This document shows, piece by piece, positions 33,063 through 40,364 of a stretch of 64,000 bases of DNA. Within the stretch, counting starts at the first letter, position 1; the number at the start of each line of letters is the position of its first letter. The stretch is from Allorhizobium paknamense. GTDB taxonomy: Bacteria > Pseudomonadota > Alphaproteobacteria > Rhizobiales > Rhizobiaceae. The stretch is taken from the NCBI RefSeq assembly GCF_030815125.1, contig NZ_JAUSWH010000005.1, positions 1 to 64,000 of the forward strand, written 5' to 3'. Under the pieces are notes generated by a model. The model was not told the DNA's origin. It made no database searches and saw only the letters and a program-made list of their open reading frames with translations. The position numbers were made by a program, and so were the translations under genes.

Positions 33063-34187
33063 ATGGCGTCTGGCGAGAGTTCAAAAGAAATAGCACAACA
33101 GGCGGGCGCTCGCCTGCTCGCGGAACATGTGCGTGAGGATCCTTTTACCGCAGCCTTCAAGGCAACGCGGATGCCGATGATCATCACCAATCCCCGCCAG
33201 AAGGATAATCCGATTATCTTTGCCAATCGTGCCTTCTGCGAGTTGAGTGGTTACGATGCGGAAGAGCTGGTTGGCCGTAATTGCCGCCTGCTTCAGGGGC
33301 CGGAAACGGACAGAGCTGCGGTTGACCGGATCCGGGCAGGTATCGAGGCTGGGATCAATGTATCCGAAAACATTATGAACTACCGCAAGGATGGCTCAAC
33401 CTTCTGGAACGCCTTGTTCATCAGTCCGGTCCGCAATGAGGCAGACGAAATCATCTACTTCTTTGCCTCTCAACTTGATTTCACAGCGGTGAAAGATAAT
33501 GAAACCGCCTTGGCCGAGGCACGGATTGCCGCCGAGCGCGAAGTGGCGGATCGTACGCGCGATCTTCGTCAGGCCTTGCATGCCAAGACGGTGCTGGTTC
33601 ATGAGGTGGATCACCGGGTCAAGAACAATCTGCTCACCATTGCTTCGCTTTTGAAATTGCAGGCCCGCAATTCCTCCGACCAAACCGTGAGGCAAACCCT
33701 CCATTCGGTGCTGGACCGGGTGGAGGCGCTGAGTACGGTTCAGCGCATGTTGTTCACCACGGATGACGTGACCCGCTTCGATGTGTCCGAATTCACGCGG
33801 GAACTGGTGGTGGATATGGTCAACGCGCTGAAACGCGACGATATCCGCCTTGAACTGGACCTTTCCTCGGTACTGGTTCCGGCCATCAAGGCGTCGCCGT
33901 TGGCGCTGATCGTGAACGAGTTGATTGGGAATACCGTTCGCCGGGGGCTGAAGGATGGTGGTGGCCTGATTTCGGTGACTGTGAAACGTCCGAACGGTCA
34001 TTTCATCATCGAAATTCGCGATGATCTCGACGGGAAGGAGCCTGAAAACGAGGAGGCGGTTTTCAGCCAGTTGATCTTGAATACCTGCGCAAAACAATTG
34101 CGCGCGACGCTGACACGCGAGCAGTTGGACGGGTTTTTCCTGACGCGTCTGACATTGCCTGTCGAAGATGCCGAGCATGCCCGGTGA
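33063..34187 (+). CDS. LOV-domain histidine kinase (HWE/HisKA_2 type)
   Basis: A 374-residue kinase. The N-terminal LOV domain has GRNCRLLQGPETD, with the photo-adduct Cys at about 74, FANRAFCELSGYDAEELVG and NYRKDGSTFWN, all diagnostic of flavin-binding blue-light sensors. A coiled linker follows, then the H-box LVHEVDHRVKNNLLTIASLL with phospho-His near 184. The catalytic domain keeps the N-box core NELIGN, but the usual DNGxGLP and SLGLxLV boxes read DDLDGKEPEN and VFSQLIL, so ATP binding may be altered. Rhizobium and Brucella LOV kinases affect virulence or attachment, and Caulobacter LovK feeds the general stress response. ATG 33063 has AAAGAGA upstream; a GGAAC-N18-TT motif is 35 bases away. 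Confidence 0.92.
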   Translation: MASGESSKEIAQQAGARLLAEHVREDPFTAAFKATRMPMIITNPRQKDNPIIFANRAFCELSGYDAEELVGRNCRLLQGPETDRAAVDRIRAGIEAGINVSENIMNYRKDGSTFWNALFISPVRNEADEIIYFFASQLDFTAVKDNETALAEARIAAEREVADRTRDLRQALHAKTVLVHEVDHRVKNNLLTIASLLKLQARNSSDQTVRQTLHSVLDRVEALSTVQRMLFTTDDVTRFDVSEFTRELVVDMVNALKRDDIRLELDLSSVLVPAIKASPLALIVNELIGNTVRRGLKDGGGLISVTVKRPNGHFIIEIRDDLDGKEPENEEAVFSQLILNTCAKQLRATLTREQLDGFFLTRLTLPVEDAEHAR

Positions 34188-34286
34188 AGCAGTTTCGCCG
34201 GACATGCGCTGATCTCTTGTTTTCAATAACGTCCGGATAAAGGCCTATTACACTTTTGCCGGAGCTCACCTGGAAGGACCTCTACG

Positions 34287-34712
34287 TTGAATATCCTGAT
34301 TGTTGAAGATGAGGCCCTTCTGGCGCTTGAGCTGGAAAGCGAGTTGGAATCGGTTGGCCATCAGGTGGTCGGGCATGCCATGTCCAGCCACGAGGCTCGC
34401 ACCAAGATTGATGCGGAAAGGCCGGAATTCGCTTTTGTGGATGTCCATCTGCTTGACGGTGTCACCGGGCTTGATGTCGGTCGTTATCTCGCAGAACGGT
34501 CCATTCCCTTTGTTTTTGTAACTGGAAATGTTCGCCGGCTACCGGATGATTTTGTTGGAGCGATTGGCGCGATCGAAAAGCCCTATACGATGAACGGCCT
34601 GGAAAACGCCGTTAATTTCGTGGAACGCTTCATGCGTGGAGAGGTTCATCCCAAGGATGCCCCGCCAAGTCTCATTCTTTCCCGTGCTCTGCAGGAAAGC
34701 ATGTCTGCCTGA
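34287..34712 (+). CDS. Single-domain response regulator (LovR-like)
   Basis: A 141-residue receiver with acidic pocket VEDE, phospho-acceptor Asp52 (FVDVHLLDG), the conserved Thr in FVFVTGN and Lys98 in IEKPY. It has no output domain, so it acts as a phosphate sink or protein-binding regulator. The FVTGN-KPY part resembles receivers of general-stress systems such as LovR and SdrG. It lies 99 bases after the LOV kinase on the same strand and is its probable partner. The start is TTG 34287 with GGAAGGA upstream. Confidence 0.88.
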   Translation: MNILIVEDEALLALELESELESVGHQVVGHAMSSHEARTKIDAERPEFAFVDVHLLDGVTGLDVGRYLAERSIPFVFVTGNVRRLPDDFVGAIGAIEKPYTMNGLENAVNFVERFMRGEVHPKDAPPSLILSRALQESMSA

Positions 34713-34742
34713 GGGGTGATACCTTCGGAAGGATAGCTGTGC

Positions 34743-36050
34743 ATGACAGGCAAGACCCGGCAAGGCAGATCGCATGTGGTCATCATTGGTGGCGGGTTCG
34801 GAGGCCTTGCCTGTGCGAGGGAGCTTGGTAACCGCGATGTGGATGTGACGCTGATTGATCGTCGCAACCACAATCTCTTCCAGCCCCTGCTCTATCAGGT
34901 GGCGACAGCTGCCTTGTCTCCTGCAGATATTGCCGAGCCCATTCGCCGCACGCTGGGTCGCTATCGGAATGTGAAGGTTTTGCTCGGTGAAGTGCATGGT
35001 GTTGATGCTGCCAGCCGCACGGTGAGCTTTGACGGTGGCAGATGGATTTCCTATGATTATCTCGTGATCGCGACTGGCTCCGAATATAATTATTTCGGGC
35101 ATGAAGACTGGCGTCCGCTGGCACCCGGGCTGAAGACCATTCACGAGGCGCGGCTTCTTCGCCAGCGTCTGTTGCTCGCTTTCGAGAAGGCGGAGCGAAG
35201 CACCGACCGCGAGGAGCAGAAAGCGCTGCTAACCAGTGTTGTCATCGGTGGCGGCCCGACCGGGGTGGAAATGGCGGGTGCTATTTCAGAGCTCGGTCAG
35301 GCAGTTTTAAAACAGGATTTCCGTCAAATCGATGCCTCCTTATTTCGGGTCTTGCTGGTGGAAGCCGGTCCCAAGCTTCTCGCAGCCTTTCCGGAGACCT
35401 TGACCGACTATGCAAAAAATACCCTCGAAAATATGGGGGTTCAGATTCGGCTAGGAGCCTCTGTCAGCCAGATCTCACCCAATGCCGTACAGATTGGCGA
35501 GAAGAGTGTGCGGGCGGGCTGCATTGTCTGGGCTGCGGGTATTCGCCCCTCCCCTGCTGCACAATGGCTGGGTTTGGAGACTGTGGCCAGAGGGCGTATT
35601 CCTGTTGATATGCATCTTTCGGTTGTTGATTGCCCCGATGTCTATGCTTTGGGCGATACAAGTCAGTTTCTTGATGAACACGGCAAACCCGTGCCTGCAC
35701 TTGCTCAGGTGGCCAAGCAGCAAGGCCGCTACCTCGGCCGGAGCCTTCTCAAGCGTATGGCGGGTGAGGCCGAGGTAAAGCCGTTTCGGTTTCACAATCG
35801 CGGCAATACGGCGGTTATCGGGCGGCACGCTGCTGTTTTCGACTTCGGCAGGTGGCAGATGAAGGGCCGATTGGCCTGGTTTCTCTGGGCGGTAGTACAT
35901 GTCTTGCTGCTGGTGAACTTCGAAAAGCGGATCCTCGTCAGTCTGCAATGGATGTGGCGGTATTTGACCCACAATATTGGCGCACGGCTGATCGATGAGA
36001 ATACCCGAAATATTCCCGCGACGACGGATATCCAGGAGACGTTGCGTTAA
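34743..36050 (+). CDS. NAD(P)/FAD-dependent oxidoreductase (type II NADH dehydrogenase)
   Basis: A 435-residue flavoprotein. FAD site HVVIIGGGFGGLACARELG at the N-terminus, NRDVDVTLIDRRNHNLFQPL, IATGSEYNYFGH, the NAD-binding VVIGGGPTGVEMAGAISEL and the second FAD contact VYALGDTSQFLD. The C-terminal membrane-binding region contains LAWFLWAVVHVLLLVNFEKR. It passes electrons from NADH to quinone without pumping protons. Start ATG 34743 has AAGGATAG upstream. It is 30 bases after the response regulator, so it may be co-transcribed with the LOV pair. Confidence 0.92.
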   Translation: MTGKTRQGRSHVVIIGGGFGGLACARELGNRDVDVTLIDRRNHNLFQPLLYQVATAALSPADIAEPIRRTLGRYRNVKVLLGEVHGVDAASRTVSFDGGRWISYDYLVIATGSEYNYFGHEDWRPLAPGLKTIHEARLLRQRLLLAFEKAERSTDREEQKALLTSVVIGGGPTGVEMAGAISELGQAVLKQDFRQIDASLFRVLLVEAGPKLLAAFPETLTDYAKNTLENMGVQIRLGASVSQISPNAVQIGEKSVRAGCIVWAAGIRPSPAAQWLGLETVARGRIPVDMHLSVVDCPDVYALGDTSQFLDEHGKPVPALAQVAKQQGRYLGRSLLKRMAGEAEVKPFRFHNRGNTAVIGRHAAVFDFGRWQMKGRLAWFLWAVVHVLLLVNFEKRILVSLQWMWRYLTHNIGARLIDENTRNIPATTDIQETLR

Positions 36051-36057
36051 CAGCAAG

Positions 36058-36147
36058 GCTTGAGGATGCTATCGCGTCCTCGCCAAGGGATATTCGAAAG
36101 GGGGAATACGAAGAGTCATTTTCAATGACTCCTCGTAGAGGTCGGCT
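36058..36147. repeat. Degenerate family-A repeat
   Basis: Inverted and shortened copy after the NADH dehydrogenase gene: the GAGGATGC-GCGTCCTC hairpin, a GATATTCGAAAGG remnant and the TACGAAGAGTCATT hairpin. Confidence 0.6.
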
Positions 36148-36167
36148 ACATCCGTTTCCCGTCATTC

Positions 36168-36839
36168 TTATGTGACGGGAGGGAGCAGGGAACTACCATC
36201 GCCATTCGATTTTATATGGTTGTAAGCCGCCTCGCCCGCAGCGACGCAGTCGCCGCGCAAGATTGCCATCACGATGTGATCATGTTCGCGATAAGACTGC
36301 GCCATCCGAATTTTGTGACGCGGTTGCTGGCGGCGGAAAGGCATCAACCGCTGGCGGGTCTGAACGATCAGGTCGTGAAGATGTTCATTATGCGCGCCAA
36401 CATAAAGCCGCTCATGGAAGGTACTGTTGCTCTCGGCATAATCCCGGTCATTGCCGTCGTGAACGAGCTGGGCTGACCGTCGGTGCAGACGCTCAAGCAT
36501 ATGGCGTTCTTCCGCAGACATGCGCTCAGCCGCAAGCCTGGCTGCGATTTGCTCCAGTTCTGCCATGGTTTCGACCATGGAGGAGAGTGTTGTTGGGCCG
36601 ATGCTTGCCACCACCGCAGAACGATTGGGCGACTGCTCCACCAGGCGAAGGGCGGTGAGGTGGCGCAGAGCCTCCCGCACCGGGGTCCGCGACACCTGGA
36701 ACCGTGCGGCAAGCGACAACTCATCCAATCTTTCGCCCGGCATCATGTGGCCGCTGACGATCAGATCGCTCAGGGCCTCCACCAGTTGATCGACGGTTTT
36801 GCCGCTGCGCTCGGTGAGGTTTTTGGTTCTCAAGATCAA
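36168..36839 (-). CDS. GntR-family regulator, FCD subfamily
   Basis: About 223 residues. The winged helix shows VEALSDLIVSGHMMPGERLD and SRTPVREALRHLTALRLV. The FCD domain has AERMSAEERHMLERLHRR, FHERLYVGAHNEHL and SYREHDHIVMAILRGD, with the Asp/His metal ligands expected of FCD proteins that bind small carboxylates. The start is a TTG that overlaps the TGA of yitT (TTGA), so it is translated from the same message. The tandem palindrome upstream of yitT is its likely operator, giving autoregulation (inference). Confidence 0.88.
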   Translation of the reverse strand: MILRTKNLTERSGKTVDQLVEALSDLIVSGHMMPGERLDELSLAARFQVSRTPVREALRHLTALRLVEQSPNRSAVVASIGPTTLSSMVETMAELEQIAARLAAERMSAEERHMLERLHRRSAQLVHDGNDRDYAESNSTFHERLYVGAHNEHLHDLIVQTRQRLMPFRRQQPRHKIRMAQSYREHDHIVMAILRGDCVAAGEAAYNHIKSNGDGSSLLPPVT

Positions 36840-37447
36840 CTCCAGGCCAGATAGCGTCCCGGCCGGTGATTGATGGCGATGATCAGATTTGTGATGGCCG
36901 CTCCCAACAGCGAAAGGAACAGACGATCTGTCGGGATGACGAAGAAGGCTGAAATCATGATTGCGGCATCAATGGCCAGCATGACATATCCGGCCCTGAG
37001 CTTGAAATGGTCCTGCAGATACATGGCGAGGATGTTGGCGCCGCCGAGCCCGGTGCGGTGGCGAAAGAGCATCAACAGGCCATTTCCGATCAAGGCGCCG
37101 CCGATGACGGTCGCATAGAGTGGGTCGAGCGCGGAGAAGCTGATCCAGCGCGGGAGAAGCTGGGAAATGACTGCTACCAGTGAGGAAGCAAGAAAGGTGC
37201 GGATCGTAAAGGCTGCCCCCATGCGTTTATAGGCTAGAATGTAAAATGGCAGGTTCACCACGAAGAAGATGGGACCGAATCCGAGGCCCGTTATATAGCT
37301 GAGCAGCAAGGCGAGCCCGGCCGTGCTTCCCACCAGCAGGGTGGTATTGGCATAAATGAGTGTGCCAAGGGAGACAAACAGTGTGCCCAGGCACAGCGCA
37401 ATGACATCTTCATAAAGGCGGTGACGCTGTACGGCTTCTTGGTTCAT
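36836..37447 (-). CDS. YitT-family membrane protein
   Basis: A 203-residue protein with about five to six membrane segments: LCLGTLFVSLGTLIYANTTL, TAGLALLLSYITGLGFGP, FFVVNLPFYILAYKRMG and GTGLGGANILAMYLQD. YitT proteins of unknown transport function occur widely; some affect sulfite or inorganic ion handling. ATG 37447 is a reasonable start, although its ribosome site is weak and an upstream frame extends to 37495. It is the first gene of a two-gene operon with the GntR regulator. Confidence 0.87.
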   Translation of the reverse strand: MNQEAVQRHRLYEDVIALCLGTLFVSLGTLIYANTTLLVGSTAGLALLLSYITGLGFGPIFFVVNLPFYILAYKRMGAAFTIRTFLASSLVAVISQLLPRWISFSALDPLYATVIGGALIGNGLLMLFRHRTGLGGANILAMYLQDHFKLRAGYVMLAIDAAIMISAFFVIPTDRLFLSLLGAAITNLIIAINHRPGRYLAWS

Positions 37448-37530
37448 GAGGTGGCTTTTCAAAATCACGGGGTTGAAATGGACTCTATGGGACAAGCTTT
37501 GCCAGTCGCGGGCAGGGCATGCAAGACCTG

Positions 37531-37568
37531 TTGACAGCTGTCAACGGATGACGGTTGACAGCTGTCAA
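37531..37568. promoter_or_regulatory. Tandem palindromic operator upstream of yitT-gntR
   Basis: Two identical perfect 14-base palindromes, TTGACAGCTGTCAA, at 37531-37544 and 37555-37568 (24 bases centre to centre). They lie 84-121 bases upstream of the yitT start. This is the layout of a GntR/FCD operator bound by two dimers on adjacent helical turns, and the GntR gene is in the downstream operon. Confidence 0.75.
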
Positions 37569-37744
37569 CATGTGGATCGGCGTGAGGGAATCGCAGTTTA
37601 TCTGCACTAGCGATCCGCGTTCGATCCTGTTCAGACCTTCTTTACGAATATTTGCAATAACGGTTTTGGCGCGGTGGGTATTGCGTATGCGCCACCTTAT
37701 TTCCTGACCGCATTTTCATTTGCCTCGACAATGCCACACGAATC

Positions 37745-38095
37745 GTGTCTGCGCCCAAGCCTGTTTTTCAGTTTGGGAATGCCACCTTGCCGAATATCGA
37801 GACTGCGCTTCTTTCCATCATGACCGAGTATTTTTCCGTGAGAGATGAGGCCGCGGCTCTGCGTCAGCATCTCGAAGTCCTGCGCGTCGACATGGGATTT
37901 GCAGTCTCTGAATTTTATAATCCGCGCCGCAACCCCGTTCATCAGCAGCAAGTTGCGGCCTATGCTAAGTTGCGTGGCCGTCTTTCTGATCTGCTTGCTG
38001 AAGCAGAGCGTCTTGTGCGCGCTGCCGCAGGTCTGATGAAAGGGGAAGGGGATAGCGCGCCCGAGGAAGCCAAATCCGAGGTTTCTAACGGTTAA
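37745..38095 (+). CDS. Hypothetical protein, 116 residues
   Basis: A helical protein with MTEYFSVRDEAAALRQHLEV in the middle and a C-terminal acidic tail. No domain recognised. The frame starts at GTG 37745 without a visible ribosome site; ATG 37820 is another choice. It is divergent from yitT, so the tandem palindrome upstream of yitT may affect it too. Confidence 0.55.
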   Translation: MSAPKPVFQFGNATLPNIETALLSIMTEYFSVRDEAAALRQHLEVLRVDMGFAVSEFYNPRRNPVHQQQVAAYAKLRGRLSDLLAEAERLVRAAAGLMKGEGDSAPEEAKSEVSNG

Positions 38096-38283
38096 GGGGC
38101 AGAGGCGGGGTTCCCGCCGTATCTGATCCTGTTAGCGTAGACGCAGCCCGGGCCGAATTAAGGGCTCAATGCCGCGATTTTCCTTTCGTTCCAGGATGAA
38201 CTGAGTTATATTCATCGCATTCCCAGACAAAAAGCCCGAAAAACGCTCTCATCCTTCAGTTGGAGTGATGAAAGTGACGGCTT

Positions 38284-38306
38284 GATTCGCTTTCATTAGG
38301 CGAATC
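38284..38306. promoter_or_regulatory. Inverted repeat upstream of the RHE_PE00001 gene
   Basis: GATTCGC and GCGAATC separated by nine bases, ending 16 bases before ATG 38323. This is a likely operator for the HTH protein encoded just downstream (inference). Confidence 0.55.
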
Positions 38307-38322
38307 GGGTATCCATAAAACA

Positions 38323-39411
38323 ATGCGTTACACCTTTCACACTCTTCCGCTGGCAGAGCTTGTTGTGCCTGCTTCTAAGGCAGCGGAGACGATCGTGCGG
38401 CTGGACGAAAGGCTCGCGCGTTCAGCCATCGCGCCCGGACTGAAGGCGAGGGGGGATTATGCGGATGCGGTGGCCAGCCTGTGGCTGGATGGTGAGTTGG
38501 TGCATATGGAGGACCTCGTCTTTCATGATGCGCGTATGGACCTGCGCAGCCCGACCCATGAACTGACCTTGGCGCATCTGATCCTGCGCACGCGCAGGGA
38601 TATTGCGGCCCAGCCCCCTGATTGGCCGTTTTCAGAGGCGGGTCTGCGACGGCTGAGGGGCCGACAGGGGCAAATCGAAGAGGCGACGCGCGTGGAGACG
38701 GCAGTCCAGCAGCCTGAGCCAACCGCTGCACCAGACGATGCTTTCGAGGCGGAGTTGCGTGCCTTTGATGCGCTGCTGGAGCGCACCGGCAAGGTGGTGC
38801 AGGAGGCATGGTCGGAAACCCGCTCTCCCCTGCCAAAGGATCCTCTCGTCTACGATCTGGATTGGAACGAGGATGAGCGTCTGTCCGAATGGCTGGATGT
38901 CGTCAACGGCTGTCGGGTTCTACCCCCCGTTCTTGCGGCTGCAGTCGTTCTCGATGCCTGGCAAACTCTGTCGGTCAGCGAGCATAGCCCCTGGCTTGGG
39001 CGTCTTCTGGCGGCGGCCTATCTGGTGCGGGAGGGGACTGCCCGGCATCATCTACCCGCCTTTTGCACCGGCCTGAAAGCCGTGCCAAGAGAGCGCCGTC
39101 ATGCGCGCAGCCGCACGGTGCGGCTTCTTGCCATTTTGGAGGGGCTGCAATTGTCCGCCGAGTTCGGCCTGAAGGAACATGATCGGCTGATACTGGCGCG
39201 CGCGGGTCTGGAGCGCCGTTTTGAAAGCAGCCGTGAGAACTCCCGCCTGCCGCAGCTTGCAGATTTCGTTCTCTCGCGGCCGATGGTCAGCACACGCATG
39301 GTGGCGCGGGAATTGTCCATCACGCCGCAAGGCGCGCTCATCCTGATCAAGGCGTTGAACCTGCGTGAATTGACGGGGCGGGGACGCTTCAGGGCCTGGG
39401 GTATTTTATAG
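38323..39411 (+). CDS. RHE_PE00001-family (DUF1612/HTH) DNA-binding protein
   Basis: A 362-residue protein matching the DUF1612 plus C-terminal helix-turn-helix family typical of rhizobial plasmids. N-terminal motif: RLDERLARSAIAPGLKARGD, then HMEDLVFHDARMDLRSPTHE. Middle: ERRHARSRTVRLLAILEGL. C-terminal HTH: LSRPMVSTRMVARELSITPQ then LRELTGRGRFRAWGIL. Its role is unclear and may be plasmid maintenance or regulation. The ATG has no ribosome site. An inverted repeat (GATTCGC-N9-GCGAATC) ends 16 bases upstream and is its probable operator. Confidence 0.85.
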   Translation: MRYTFHTLPLAELVVPASKAAETIVRLDERLARSAIAPGLKARGDYADAVASLWLDGELVHMEDLVFHDARMDLRSPTHELTLAHLILRTRRDIAAQPPDWPFSEAGLRRLRGRQGQIEEATRVETAVQQPEPTAAPDDAFEAELRAFDALLERTGKVVQEAWSETRSPLPKDPLVYDLDWNEDERLSEWLDVVNGCRVLPPVLAAAVVLDAWQTLSVSEHSPWLGRLLAAAYLVREGTARHHLPAFCTGLKAVPRERRHARSRTVRLLAILEGLQLSAEFGLKEHDRLILARAGLERRFESSRENSRLPQLADFVLSRPMVSTRMVARELSITPQGALILIKALNLRELTGRGRFRAWGIL

Positions 39412-39426
39412 CGGGAGATGGGCGAC

Positions 39427-39463
39427 TTCTACCAAGGGTCATTGAAAATGGCTCTTGGTATTA
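39427..39463. repeat. Family-A first hairpin only
   Basis: A single hairpin (ACCAAGGGTCATT...AATGGCTCTTGGT) in the 57-base gap between convergent genes. Confidence 0.55.
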
Positions 39464-39468
39464 CGCCC

Positions 39469-40350
39469 TCAAGCCAGACCGAATTTCTTCAGAAGCGTCA
39501 GGATTTCCGCATCCTGTGCGTCATCCGGCAGAAGAGCAGGCTGGCGGCTGGCGCCCACCGACGCATCCTGGAGATAAAGCGCCCGCTTGACCATGGCCGG
39601 TGCATAGCCCAGCGCGTAAAGCTCCGTTCTAAAAGCTGTGAAGAGTGCCTGTTGCTGCTCTGCCCGCGTTTCATCCCCGCGATTGAAAGCTGCAACAATG
39701 GCTGCAAGCACATCCGGCATGGCATTGCCGAGACCGGATATGCAGCCTGCCGCGCCATTCTGCATCGCCCACAGCACCAGATGATCAGGGCCGGAATAGA
39801 CCTGAAAGTCAGGAACCTCCCGTCCCACTTGAAGATAGGCTTCCAGCGTCTCAAGCGCTCCGCCGGAATCCTTGATGCCAGCGATGTTGCCATGGCGTGC
39901 CAGCGTCCGTGCCGTTTCCGGCTCGATATGGTTTTGGGTCCTGGCAGGAATATCGTAAAGATAGAGGGGTGTCTGCACGGCATCTGCTATGGTTGAAAAA
40001 TGCCGGATCAGCCCGTCCTGCGTGCAAGCAATGAAGAAGGGGGTGATGACGGCAATGCCGTCGACGCCGATCCTGTCAAAAGCCTTGGCCAGCTGCAACG
40101 TCTCGAAGGTGGCGGGCATGCCGGCATTGACGATCACCTTGGCTCGACCGGCCACCTCATCGACAACCGCTTCCGTCAGGCGGATTTTTTCCTCATGGGT
40201 CAGCGCCGTAAAGTCGCCATTGGTGCCAGCGCACATGATGTTGTTTCCCGCCGCCACCTGACGGCGAACCTGTGCGCGCGTTGCTTCATAATTGATGGTT
40301 TCATCCTCGTTGAAGCAGGTGGCGAGGGCAACGAAAGCCTGTTTGGTCAT
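39469..40350 (-). CDS. Dihydrodipicolinate synthase/N-acetylneuraminate lyase family protein
   Basis: A 293-residue class I aldolase-type lyase. The Schiff-base Lys is in GNIAGIKDSGG, the catalytic Tyr in LYLYDIPA, and the substrate loop reads CAGTNGDFTALT rather than the usual GTTGE, so the specificity is atypical. Family members cleave or form 2-keto acids such as sialic acid, KDG or hydroxy-tetrahydrodipicolinate. It is the last gene of the Dpp-type operon, 14 bases after the ABC ATPase. ATG 40350 has GAGGA upstream. Substrate is unknown; the sialidase-like gene across the operon makes a sugar-acid lyase plausible. Confidence 0.9.
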   Translation of the reverse strand: MTKQAFVALATCFNEDETINYEATRAQVRRQVAAGNNIMCAGTNGDFTALTHEEKIRLTEAVVDEVAGRAKVIVNAGMPATFETLQLAKAFDRIGVDGIAVITPFFIACTQDGLIRHFSTIADAVQTPLYLYDIPARTQNHIEPETARTLARHGNIAGIKDSGGALETLEAYLQVGREVPDFQVYSGPDHLVLWAMQNGAAGCISGLGNAMPDVLAAIVAAFNRGDETRAEQQQALFTAFRTELYALGYAPAMVKRALYLQDASVGASRQPALLPDDAQDAEILTLLKKFGLA

Positions 40351-40364
40351 GGAAAATCCTCTTT

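Noticed and set aside
37531..37568. The two 14-base palindromes considered as a small CRISPR-like array
   Set aside because: Only two units, perfect dyad symmetry and a 10-base gap: an operator, not a repeat-spacer array. No cas genes are present.
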